Source: Thiomicrorhabdus sp963677355 (GTDB lineage Bacteria > Pseudomonadota > Gammaproteobacteria > Thiomicrospirales > Thiomicrospiraceae). From it: a stretch of 64,000 nt of DNA. The position numbers and the translations under genes were made by a program. Below are positions 51,964 to 58,866 of this stretch, one piece after another (position 1 is the stretch's first letter; every line of letters starts with the position of its first letter). The stretch is taken from positions 1-64,000 of the forward strand of contig CAXXXQ010000001.1 of NCBI GenBank assembly GCA_963677355.2, given 5' to 3'. Below the pieces are notes generated by a model. That model ran no database searches and was not told where the DNA came from. It was given only the letters and a program-made list of their open reading frames with translations.

Positions 51964-52269
51964 ATGACCAAAGCTACAACTGCTACAACCGAAAAAGACA
52001 ATGGCGCTATTGACGTAATGAAGATTAAGGAACTTGATGATGATCAATCCTCCATTACCTTTGACATCCTTGTCGGTGATAAAAACAAAAGCGTCACAGT
52101 AACCGAGCCTTTTGTTGCGACTCTAACTGCTGCGCAAAAAATTGCAGACGATGCAGATCGTGAAATTTTCTTGATCGTCAGTGCGTCACAATTGCCAGAA
52201 GACGAAGTGCGCAATCTACGATCAAGACAATATAAAAAGTTGCAAAAAGCGTTATCGCTTTTTTTATAA
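51964..52269 (+). CDS. Tail assembly protein (P2 gpE-like), unshifted product
   Basis: 101 residues (ITFDILVGDKNKSVTVTEPF, DADREIFLIVSASQLPEDEV, LRSRQYKKLQKALSLFL). The family is a tape-measure chaperone. Its last codons hold T TTT TTA, a -1 slippery heptamer, three bases before the stop, which allows an extended second product (52421). Confidence 0.82.
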   Translation: MTKATTATTEKDNGAIDVMKIKELDDDQSSITFDILVGDKNKSVTVTEPFVATLTAAQKIADDADREIFLIVSASQLPEDEVRNLRSRQYKKLQKALSLFL

Positions 52270-52421
52270 GAGTAGGGACTTTGACGGATATAAGACAGGG
52301 AAAGGCGTTAATTGGCCGCGCTTTAAATCAACCTTTCTCAGAGGTTGATAATCTTAATTTAAGCGATTATGTCTTTTATGTGAATGAGTCTTTACGAATC
52401 ATTAAAGAAATCAGCTTGTAG
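51964..52421 (+). CDS. Tail assembly fusion product by -1 frameshift (gpE+E'-like)
   Basis: Slippage at T TTT TTA (52260-52266) lets translation continue in the -1 frame from 52266 to a TAG at 52419-52421, adding 51 residues (IRVGTLTDIRQGKALIGRAL ... ending LRIIKEISL). The extension has no good start codon of its own and reads like a real protein. The P2 E/E' and lambda G/GT pairs have the same arrangement just before the tape measure gene. Confidence 0.78.
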
Positions 52422-52452
52422 TATAAATTCGTAATACACAGGCACAAAAACA

Positions 52453-52492
52453 CCAAGCTAAAACTGATTGCAAAAGCAAGGTTATAGCTTGG
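52453..52492. repeat. Inverted repeat before the tape measure gene
   Basis: CCAAGCTA (52453-52460) and TAGCTTGG (52485-52492) are perfect inverted copies 24 bases apart in the 125-base gap between the frameshift product and the tape measure gene. No T run, so not a clear terminator; an RNA fold or binding site is possible. Confidence 0.4.
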
Positions 52493-52546
52493 CATTTAAG
52501 ACCAAACAAAATTCTTACATAGTTAATTTAACAGCGAGTAATAAAC

Positions 52547-54490
52547 ATGTCGTCGCAAACATTTGGATTAGGCATTGTCATTGGTGGATCGGTATCTTCA
52601 AGTCTTAAATCGTCTATCAGTACGTCTATAAAAAGTGTCGGTGGATTAAGCGACAAACTCAAGGAGCTACGACAGCAACGCATTAAGTTAAAAACGGTTG
52701 GCACGGATGATTCCAAACGTAAAATCAAAGCCCTTAATAGAGAAATGCTTGATCTAAAACGTCATGCGGTTATCAGCTTTAAATTTAATACCCATAAAAA
52801 ACAGTTGATGGCGCAAAGAAACGCTATTCTCGGCATTATCGGCACTGGCTTTGCGATTAAAAAACCGTTGGATGTTTCACTCGATGTAGAACAGGCCAAA
52901 GGCGAGATGGCTTCGCTTGGCATTGGTGCTGATGGCATTAATAAAATAGCCGATGCAGGTAAACGATTCAGCAACCAATTTGCCGGGACAACCACATCTA
53001 ATTTTATTCGTGCGTCTTACGATATTAAAAGCGGCATTGCTTCTTTGACTGACGAAGGTGTGGCTGATTTCACCAGGCTGTCAGCCTTAACCGCCACGGC
53101 GACAAAATCGACCACCGCACAAATGACAAAGCTATTTGCTTTAGGTTATGGCATTTATCGTAATCAATTTAGCAGCGACTTTGATTTTGGCACGAAGTTT
53201 AGTGCGGCTATCTCAGCTTCAGTACAAGCCTTTAGAACGGACGGTTCGGATTTATCAAGCGGACTATCGACGCTTGGTGCAGTGGCGACCAAATTTGGCG
53301 TTAGTCTGTCTGAGCAACTTTCTATCTTAGGGAACGCCAAAGGTTCGTTTGACTCGGCCAGCGAAGCGGCCACTAGCTACCGAGCGTTTTTAATGAATGT
53401 GGGGAATGCTCAGGATAAGCTAGGTATTCAAATGACCGATGCGGAAGGCAGAATGTTGCCGATGTCCGATATTTTGCAGAGCCTTAAAGAGCATTTTGGC
53501 GACTTGGAAAAAGTCGAAAACCTGAATGCGTTAAAGTCTGCGTTTGGCAGTGATGAGGCGGTAAAAATCATTACTGCGTTAGTCGATAAGTCTAATGATC
53601 TTATTGCAAGCCAAAAGACGATTAATAGCGAAATGCAAAAAGGGACTGGCATAACCGAGCAAATGGCGAATGCTATGCAACAAGGCAAAGGCTTTACGCT
53701 ACTTAGTCAACAAATCGGCAATCTTGGCGCAACGGTAGGAAAACTATTTATGCCTGCCGCTTTGGGATTAGCATCGGTGATCGGTTCTTTGGCGATAGGA
53801 ATTGATGGTTTAATTACCGAATTTCCGGTATTAAGTTCGGTTGTTGGCGGCGTGCTGTTTGGTTTATTTACACTGGTAACTGTACTGAAAGTTGTGGCGA
53901 TCACCAAGATACTGGTAAGCATGGCGTCTTTGACTTTGCGTAGTTCATTCTTAGGTCAATTGGCCGCTTCCAACTTATTGCGCATGAGCTATAACCGTTT
54001 AAGTATTGGCGCAAAAGTGTCGGCGGCTTCTCAATGGCTTTTGAACACGGCTATGGCGGCTAACCCGGTTGGTCTTTTGGTGGTTGGTATTGCTGCATTG
54101 GCTGCTGGAGCTGTCTATTTGTATAAAAACTTTGAGCCGTTTACGAATTTTATTGATGGTGCTTGGAACAAATTAAAAAACTTTTTCTCATTCATTAAAA
54201 CCGGTTGGGATGGTGTCGGCAGTATCGTTTCTAAAATAGGATCGTTTTTTGGGTTTGGCGAAAACAAACAGGCAACAGTAATGTCTCATGTTGCTATGCC
54301 TCAACAGCAGAAATTAACGCCGCAACAGATGGCTCCCGGACAAAAAACTCCGCATCAGATTAAACAGAATAATAACGTGAATGTCACGGTTAATAATCCG
54401 TCCAGTAATACTGATGTTCAGCGTGCCGTTGTGCAGGCTATGAGTAAACAGACGTCTCCGGCAACCAGTCTAAAAGATGAGGATATTTAA
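52547..54490 (+). CDS. Tail tape measure protein
   Basis: The longest tail protein, 647 residues. It has an N-terminal coiled coil (SIKSVGGLSDKLKELRQQRI), a TP901-type core (residues 130-390, including ASLGIGADGINKIADAG, LGAVATKFGVSLSEQLS, ALKSAFGSDEAVKIITALVD), hydrophobic segments around 400-470 and 500-525, and a Gln/Asn-rich tail. It sets tail length, here for a short contractile tail. It follows the frameshift gene as in P2. Confidence 0.88.
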   Translation: MSSQTFGLGIVIGGSVSSSLKSSISTSIKSVGGLSDKLKELRQQRIKLKTVGTDDSKRKIKALNREMLDLKRHAVISFKFNTHKKQLMAQRNAILGIIGTGFAIKKPLDVSLDVEQAKGEMASLGIGADGINKIADAGKRFSNQFAGTTTSNFIRASYDIKSGIASLTDEGVADFTRLSALTATATKSTTAQMTKLFALGYGIYRNQFSSDFDFGTKFSAAISASVQAFRTDGSDLSSGLSTLGAVATKFGVSLSEQLSILGNAKGSFDSASEAATSYRAFLMNVGNAQDKLGIQMTDAEGRMLPMSDILQSLKEHFGDLEKVENLNALKSAFGSDEAVKIITALVDKSNDLIASQKTINSEMQKGTGITEQMANAMQQGKGFTLLSQQIGNLGATVGKLFMPAALGLASVIGSLAIGIDGLITEFPVLSSVVGGVLFGLFTLVTVLKVVAITKILVSMASLTLRSSFLGQLAASNLLRMSYNRLSIGAKVSAASQWLLNTAMAANPVGLLVVGIAALAAGAVYLYKNFEPFTNFIDGAWNKLKNFFSFIKTGWDGVGSIVSKIGSFFGFGENKQATVMSHVAMPQQQKLTPQQMAPGQKTPHQIKQNNNVNVTVNNPSSNTDVQRAVVQAMSKQTSPATSLKDEDI

Positions 54491-54492
54491 TT

Positions 54493-54861
54493 GTGTTGTG
54501 TGCTTTAGATGACTTTTTATTTGAAACGAATAGTACGGACTTAACCAATATCAAGCGCCATTTTAGCTATGGATTTAAAAAAGCTGAACTTATCAATGCT
54601 CATGATGATTGGCAGGCTACCGGTAAATACTCTCAGTCTATTGTTTTGGCCGGGAAGCTAATTAAAAAATCCAATCAGGCTTTAGACAATCTTGAGGCCA
54701 TAGCCGCAAGAAAGAACCCCGTTACATTAGCATTTGATGATGGTCGCGCCTTGACTGTTTTAATTAATGACATAAACACAGACCAGTCTAGCTTTTTAAG
54801 CAATGGTGCTTTTTTAAAACAAGAATTTGAGGTATCGCTAGAGGTGGTTTATGGCGACTGA
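54493..54861 (+). CDS. Tail protein U (P2 gpU-like)
   Basis: 122 residues with a GTG start. MLCALDDFLFET, FSYGFKKAELINAHDDWQAT, SQSIVLAGKLI and a C-terminal FEVSLEVVYGD follow the phage P2 U family, a tail terminus or tube-completion protein. It overlaps gpX by 11 bases. Confidence 0.82.
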   Translation: MLCALDDFLFETNSTDLTNIKRHFSYGFKKAELINAHDDWQATGKYSQSIVLAGKLIKKSNQALDNLEAIAARKNPVTLAFDDGRALTVLINDINTDQSSFLSNGAFLKQEFEVSLEVVYGD

Positions 54862-55054
54862 CTATGACAGCTACACGATTACTGAACCTAATAAACGGTT
54901 AGATGAAGTGGTACTTGAGCAATACGGTAGCTTGCAGTTTTTTGACAAGGTACTGAAGGCGAACCCTAGCTTGATTAATCCAGTATTATCAGTTGGCGAT
55001 GTCGTCAATCTGCCTGTTATTGCTATCCCTAAAATTGAGGAATCGTTGTGGTAG
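54851..55054 (+). CDS. Tail protein X (P2 gpX-like, LysM-like)
   Basis: 67 residues: KRLDEVVLEQYGSLQFFDKV, LKANPSLINPVLSVGDVVNLP. The fold is LysM-like and the family (tail X) aids tail completion. It overlaps gpU and gpD, in the P2 order U-X-D. Confidence 0.87.
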   Translation: MATDYDSYTITEPNKRLDEVVLEQYGSLQFFDKVLKANPSLINPVLSVGDVVNLPVIAIPKIEESLW

Positions 55055-55959
55055 CCGATATTCACCATAATTATCGTATTGTCGTAAATGATCAAGATGT
55101 GACAGCATCGGTTCGCAAGCACTTTATTAGCTTAGAACTGACAGACAATGACAAAGATAATGCCGACGAACTCGTATTGGTAACCAGTAAAAAATTTAAA
55201 CGGCCTGACTATAACGACAAGATAAAAGTCTTTCTTGGATGGGGAGAAAATCTCACATTTGCAGGATTGTTTTATGTGCAGTCAACAAAAATCACTGATA
55301 ACAAACAGCTTACAATCAATGCGACTGGCGTTAACTTCAGCGGTGACCTAAAGCAGCGCCGTTTTCAAACCTATATTGATATGACACTTGGTGATGTTGT
55401 TTGGGAAATAGCCGTTAGGCACGATTTGGAAGTTAGAACAAACATTGATGTCGGTAGCAGGTTTGAACAGGCAAACGAATCAGACCTTGGATTTCTTAAT
55501 CGGTTGGCGCGTGAACATAACGCCGTATTCAATATTAAAAATAATACGCTGTACTTCATGCAGAAAGGAACAGAAGTGCCGTATATTAGCGTTGATATTA
55601 ATAAATGCATCACTTCTGAAATAACACGATCAAATAAAACGCTATATAAAAGCTGCAAAGCTATTTATCACAATACCAAATTAAATAAATCTATTTCCGT
55701 TATTTATGGTGAAGGTTCGCCACAGCTAGTCAAGCAAGGTAAATGGCTAAATGATGATGATGCGATGACTGAAGCAAAGAACGCTTTAATCAGAGCAAAT
55801 AAAGGACAAGCTAAAGGCAATTTAAAAATGAAAGGTCATGTCTGTTTTTCTGGTTCTAAGCTAGAACTTGATAACGAACATTACGAAGTCACGAAAGTCT
55901 TTCACTATATTTCAGATGGCTGGGAGACAGCTCTTGATTTTGATAACTTTTCAAACTGA
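55048..55959 (+). CDS. Late control/tail hub protein D (P2 gpD-like)
   Basis: 303 residues with a GTG start: RKHFISLELTDNDKDNADEL, DKIKVFLGWGENLTFAGLFY, GDLKQRRFQTYIDMTLGDVV and NESDLGFLNRLAREHNAVFN are the hub-protein signatures. Last gene of the tail operon; only the right-end control region follows. Confidence 0.9.
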   Translation: MVADIHHNYRIVVNDQDVTASVRKHFISLELTDNDKDNADELVLVTSKKFKRPDYNDKIKVFLGWGENLTFAGLFYVQSTKITDNKQLTINATGVNFSGDLKQRRFQTYIDMTLGDVVWEIAVRHDLEVRTNIDVGSRFEQANESDLGFLNRLAREHNAVFNIKNNTLYFMQKGTEVPYISVDINKCITSEITRSNKTLYKSCKAIYHNTKLNKSISVIYGEGSPQLVKQGKWLNDDDAMTEAKNALIRANKGQAKGNLKMKGHVCFSGSKLELDNEHYEVTKVFHYISDGWETALDFDNFSN

Positions 55960-55960
55960 G

Positions 55961-56010
55961 TTTAACGATCATTTAACAATCTTTGAACTACCTTTAAACT
56001 CTTCTTAAAA
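55961..56010. repeat. Helically phased TTAA array 4
   Basis: Directly after the gpD stop, TTAA or a one-base variant lies at 55962, 55973, 55984 (TGAA), 55994 and 56005, spacings 11, 11, 10 and 11, mostly as TTTAAC/TTTAAAC. It is the most regular of the four arrays and lies about 200 bases from the right end. Confidence 0.65.
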
Positions 56011-56100
56011 TTATTATGCTGCTTAAAAATTAAGCATGTAATTTTATCGAATCGGCTGACGACACATGTAAAGCCAGCCGTTCAACTCTGCAAATAGTTT

Positions 56101-56217
56101 TGTCTAAAATGTAAACCGTTTAAAATGTACCCTCAATTTGCTGTATGCCTTATAAACTAAAGCATTCAAGCAAAAACCTAAATTTTTTAACCTTTACATT
56201 TAGAACACTTCTTTACA
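56101..56217. repeat. Right prophage end with transposase-site repeats
   Basis: Reading inward from the right end: TGTAAAGAAGTG, then TTCTAAATGTAAAGG (terminal site), inverted to the left end. Further in, in the opposite direction, lie CGTTTAAAATGTACC (56117-56131) and TGTCTAAAATGTAAACC (56101-56117). Three sites at this end against two clear ones on the left fit the unequal L/R ends of Mu. Confidence 0.75.
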
Positions 56218-56320
56218 CATTGAAAGTAAACAGCACCATAGCAATCACAATCACCATGGAAGCGAATGACATCAACAGAACAAAAGAGGTGACCGATTTA
56301 AATTTTTTGGGATATGCCAT
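56213..56320 (-). pseudogene. 5' part of the diguanylate cyclase gene split by the prophage
   Basis: The host part (56218-56320) encodes MAYPKKFKSV and one membrane helix (TSFVLLMSFASMVIVIAMVL then FTFN); the prophage end adds Val and a stop. Joined across the duplicated CATTG to 27840, the frame continues in LNQNNQANTQQRI. The full host protein would be about 448 residues: membrane helix, CHASE4-like sensor, second helix and GGDEF. Confidence 0.88.
56218..56222. repeat. Right copy of the 5-bp target duplication
   Basis: CATTG directly after the terminal CA of the prophage, equal to 27841-27845. Confidence 0.9.
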
Positions 56321-56370
56321 GGTTGCTATAGAGTTAGTTAAAGACAAAAAAAGATAAATAGCCAATACAA

Positions 56371-56405
56371 AAAACGCCCCATAACCATTGGTTACAGGGC
56401 GTTTT
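56371..56405 (-). terminator. Terminator after rplS
   Basis: AAAACGCCC pairs with GGGCGTTTT, with an inner TAACC-att-GGTTA stem. On the minus strand it ends in a T run about 38 bases after the rplS stop and before the cyclase start, so it closes the rpsP-rplS operon. Confidence 0.88.
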
Positions 56406-56442
56406 GAAAAGGTGAATTTTTATAGTCTGAAAGACTATTGAA

Positions 56443-56787
56443 TTATACCTTCTCTTTGATACGAGCTGCTTTACCAGACAAGTTACGTAGGTAGTAAAGC
56501 TTCGCACGACGTACCGCACCACGACGCTTAACAGAGATGCTTTCTACTAACGGGCTGTAAGTTTGGAAAGTACGCTCTACACCCACACCGTGTGAGATCT
56601 TACGCACGATGAAGTTTGAGTTGATTCCACGGTTTTTCTTAGCAATAACAACACCTTCATAAGCCTGAAGACGCTCGTTTTTACCTTCTTTAACCTTAAC
56701 TTGTACAATTACTGTATCACCAGGAGCAAATGTAGGGATTTCCTTAGTCATTTGTTCCGCTTCAATACGCTTAATGATATCGCTCAT
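56443..56787 (-). CDS. rplS: 50S ribosomal protein L19
   Basis: 114 residues from the ATG at 56787 (MSDIIKRIEAEQ), preceded by GGAGAA. Family blocks are FAPGDTVIVQVKV, KNERLQAYEGVVIAKKNRGI, SHGVGVERTFQTYSP and RRAKLYYLRNLSGKAARIKE. Last gene of the operon. A longer in-frame form is excluded by the family length. Confidence 0.97.
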   Translation of the reverse strand: MSDIIKRIEAEQMTKEIPTFAPGDTVIVQVKVKEGKNERLQAYEGVVIAKKNRGINSNFIVRKISHGVGVERTFQTYSPLVESISVKRRGAVRRAKLYYLRNLSGKAARIKEKV

Positions 56788-56902
56788 TTTACGATTCTCC
56801 GATTGTGGCCAATTCATTTTGGCCTGAGGCATTTTGCGCCTCTTAACTTTATCCAACATTCACCAAACAGGTGGTCAGAGGTTGAACCCTAATTGTTTAC
56901 TA

Positions 56903-57592
56903 TTATTTTCCAGCTAGTAGATCTGGCCGACGTTGTTGGGTACGCGATAATTTCTGCTCGTGTCTCCAAGCGTCAATTTTCGCATGGTTACCCTCAAGCA
57001 GTACTTGAGGAACCGACATGCCATCCACCGCTTCCGGGCGAGTGTAATGCGGGCAATCCAACAATCCATCGGAAAATGAATCTTGTTCTGCCGACTGATC
57101 GTGCCCTAAAGCACCCGGAAGCAGTCTAATCGCCGCGTCCATCAACATCATTGCCGGCAGCTCTCCCCCACTGACGACAAAGTCGCCAATACTGATCTCT
57201 TCGTCTACCGACGATTCAATCAGTCGCTCGTCAACACCTTCATAGCGCCCACAAAGCAGGGTAAGATTTTTATGCTGAGTCAGCTCGGCAACTTTTTCTT
57301 GTGTCAGCGGCTGGCCTTGCGGTGATAGATAAATCACATAAGGCTTTTGCTCGCTAGCACACTCTTGCTCAATAGCTGTCAGCGTATCTTTGAGCGGTTG
57401 ATACATCATGACCATTCCTGGCCCGCCCCCGTAAGGACGATCATCAACCGTTCGATGTTTATCAAATGTAAAATCTCGAGGATTCCACGTCTTGAGCTGG
57501 TACAGACCCGATTGATTTGCTCTGCGACTCACGCCCGATTCCGTCAATGCACTGAACATTTCCGGAAACAGGGTAATGACATCAAATCTCAC
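56903..57592 (-). CDS. trmD: tRNA (guanine37-N1)-methyltransferase
   Basis: SPOUT-class methyltransferase making m1G37. VRFDVITLFPEMFSALTESGVSRRA, RTVDDRPYGGGPGMVMMYQP, SPQGQPL, LLCGRYEGVDERL and EISIGDFVVSGGELPAM (each a separate block) include the knotted AdoMet site. I prefer the GTG at 57592 with GGAG five bases before it; an ATG at 57607 would lie wholly in the MITE terminal repeat. The ribosome site itself belongs to that repeat, so the insertion has reshaped this start. Confidence 0.95.
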   Translation of the reverse strand: MRFDVITLFPEMFSALTESGVSRRANQSGLYQLKTWNPRDFTFDKHRTVDDRPYGGGPGMVMMYQPLKDTLTAIEQECASEQKPYVIYLSPQGQPLTQEKVAELTQHKNLTLLCGRYEGVDERLIESSVDEEISIGDFVVSGGELPAMMLMDAAIRLLPGALGHDQSAEQDSFSDGLLDCPHYTRPEAVDGMSVPQVLLEGNHAKIDAWRHEQKLSRTQQRRPDLLAGK

Positions 57593-57597
57593 AAGTA

Positions 57598-57854
57598 CTC
57601 CATCCATCTAATATTGTCTAGTTCAGCGCTCTCAGAGTGTTCCATATCAAGGCGCAATGCGCAGATAATGGCCATTCCATTTTCAAGCGTTGCAACGCAG
57701 CTGTGGGGCATTCTGGGAACGCCCTATGGGTTGGCTTGTGCAAGCCCATGGCGATGTTAGGTCGCTAGGTAATGGAACAACCATTACCTGCACAACCTGT
57801 CTAGCCATGAACTCCCACAAGCCAACTGAACCTGACAATATCAGGTGGATGGAG
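57598..57854. mobile_element. MITE-like element between rimM and trmD
   Basis: A 257-bp unit bounded by 29-bp inverted repeats (57598-57626 and 57826-57854, 25 of 29 matching) that begin CTCCATCCA, flanked on both sides by TA. It encodes no protein. Inside are further hairpins, such as AGGTAATGG-AACAA-CCATTACCT (57767-57789). The TA flanks suggest mobilisation by an IS630/Tc1-type transposase. It supplies the last codons and stop of rimM and the trmD ribosome site. Confidence 0.78.
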
Positions 57855-58362
57855 TACCTTCCTCCAGTTCCCAATCGACTACGATTTTCTTCTCGTCGGT
57901 ATTCACACGTAGAATGAATTCGTTCATCACGAACGGAATCAGTTCTTCATGTTCCCCGCTCACACGTAAAACATCGTGTGCGCCGGTCTCAATCAGATCC
58001 TTAACGGTTCCGACTAAGGTGCCGTCTTCAAGAAAAACCTCACAACCGATCAAATCGACCCATAAATAACCATCATCGGAACGGTCAAGTTGCGAATCAT
58101 CGATTGCAATTTCGCACCCCATGTATTCACGAGCGACGTCTCGATCATTTACATTTTCTAACTTAGCCACCAGAGCTTTACCGCCCTGTTGAACCTTTGA
58201 ATCAACAATATTGATTTTTTTCCACTCGCCCTTGCAGTTAATCCACCAAGGCGAATAGTTGAGAATATTTTCACGCGGGTCGGTATGAGAGAAAATCTTC
58301 ACCCAACCCTGAACGCCAAAAATCCCATTGATATTACCGACGATCAATTTTTTTTCAGACAT
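57841..58362 (-). CDS. rimM: Ribosome maturation factor RimM
   Basis: 173 residues: GNINGIFGVQGWVKIFSHTD at the start, the PRC-barrel block DGYLWVDLIGCEVFLEDGTL, VKDLIETGAHDVLRVSG and IPFVMNEFILRVNTDEKKIVVDWELEE. It assists 30S assembly through S19. The final GTPST and stop are read from the MITE terminal repeat, replacing whatever ending the gene had. It follows rpsP after 41 bases. Confidence 0.95.
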   Translation of the reverse strand: MSEKKLIVGNINGIFGVQGWVKIFSHTDPRENILNYSPWWINCKGEWKKINIVDSKVQQGGKALVAKLENVNDRDVAREYMGCEIAIDDSQLDRSDDGYLWVDLIGCEVFLEDGTLVGTVKDLIETGAHDVLRVSGEHEELIPFVMNEFILRVNTDEKKIVVDWELEEGTPST

Positions 58363-58403
58363 AAGTTATCTATTCTCGTGTCAGTTTCGTCGGTATTTCG
58401 GGA

Positions 58404-58640
58404 TTAAGCGTTTTTCAGAACGTTTTTAACGCGTGGGCTAACTTGAGCGCCTTGAGCAACCCAGTGATCAACTCTCGCCTGATCAACACGGATTTTTTCT
58501 TCTTGTCCACGAGCGATAGGGTTATAGAAACCAACCTGCTCAATGAAACGACCAGTCGAGCTGAAACGCTGATCTGCAACTACCATTTTGTAGAAAGGAC
58601 GCTTTTTAGAACCACCACGGGCTAAACGAATAACAACCAT
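58404..58640 (-). CDS. rpsP: 30S ribosomal protein S16
   Basis: 78 residues, MVVIRLARGGSKKRPFYKMV, ADQRFSSTGRFIEQVGFYNP and a C-terminal VAQGAQVSPRVKNVLKNA are all as in S16. AAAGGAAAAT precedes the ATG. It is first of the rpsP-rimM-trmD-rplS operon; the promoter must lie in the 170 bases before ffh. Confidence 0.97.
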   Translation of the reverse strand: MVVIRLARGGSKKRPFYKMVVADQRFSSTGRFIEQVGFYNPIARGQEEKIRVDQARVDHWVAQGAQVSPRVKNVLKNA

Positions 58641-58808
58641 TTTATTTTCCTTTTAAATTTAATCAGGCGATGAGAGGAACTCCCCTCAACTAATTCTTCT
58701 GTTAACTCTCAAACCTGTTAGCAGTTCGAGAGACGCGGGATTATACATAACAATCAAACAAACATCAACCCATTATTCTGCAAGATAAGTTATTCATTTC
58801 TAAAACAA

Positions 58809-58836
58809 AAAAACCTCCATTAAGTCGGAGGTTTTT
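58809..58836 (-). terminator. Terminator after ffh
   Basis: AAAAACCTCC, 8-nt loop and GGAGGTTTTT form a perfect 10-bp stem. On the minus strand the T run follows 30 bases after the ffh stop. Confidence 0.9.
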
Positions 58837-58866
58837 CAGGTCAACAATCGTTTGACGGACTGGAGC

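Larger units (their letters stand above)
27846..56217. mobile_element. Complete Mu-like transposable prophage, 28,372 bp
   Basis: The element begins TGTAAA and ends TTTACA (terminal TG...CA), is flanked by CATTG on both sides, and interrupts a diguanylate cyclase gene. Deleting it with one CATTG joins TTTACTTTCAATG to GTACTAAATC and restores one continuous frame, which fixes both ends to the base. It encodes a repressor, MuA/MuB transposition proteins, GemA, endolysin, a Mu/FluMu-type head module and a P2-like contractile tail. No module is visibly broken, so it may be an active prophage. Confidence 0.95.

Noticed and set aside
56103..56138. Right end of the prophage at ...TGTACCCTCA
   Set aside because: It ends in CA and contains a transposase-like site, but no duplication of the left flank follows, and the host frame continues only from 56218.
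27844..56219. Prophage boundaries at an 8-bp inverted repeat TGTGTAAA / TTTACACA
   Set aside because: These ends would leave TACAT on the left and TTGAA on the right, which do not match. Moving each end inward by two bases gives identical 5-bp flanks (CATTG) and restores the host frame.
56145..56357. Rightward 70-residue frame across the right prophage junction
   Set aside because: It spans the prophage-host boundary and is opposite the 5' part of the cyclase gene, whose frame is supported by the reconstruction.
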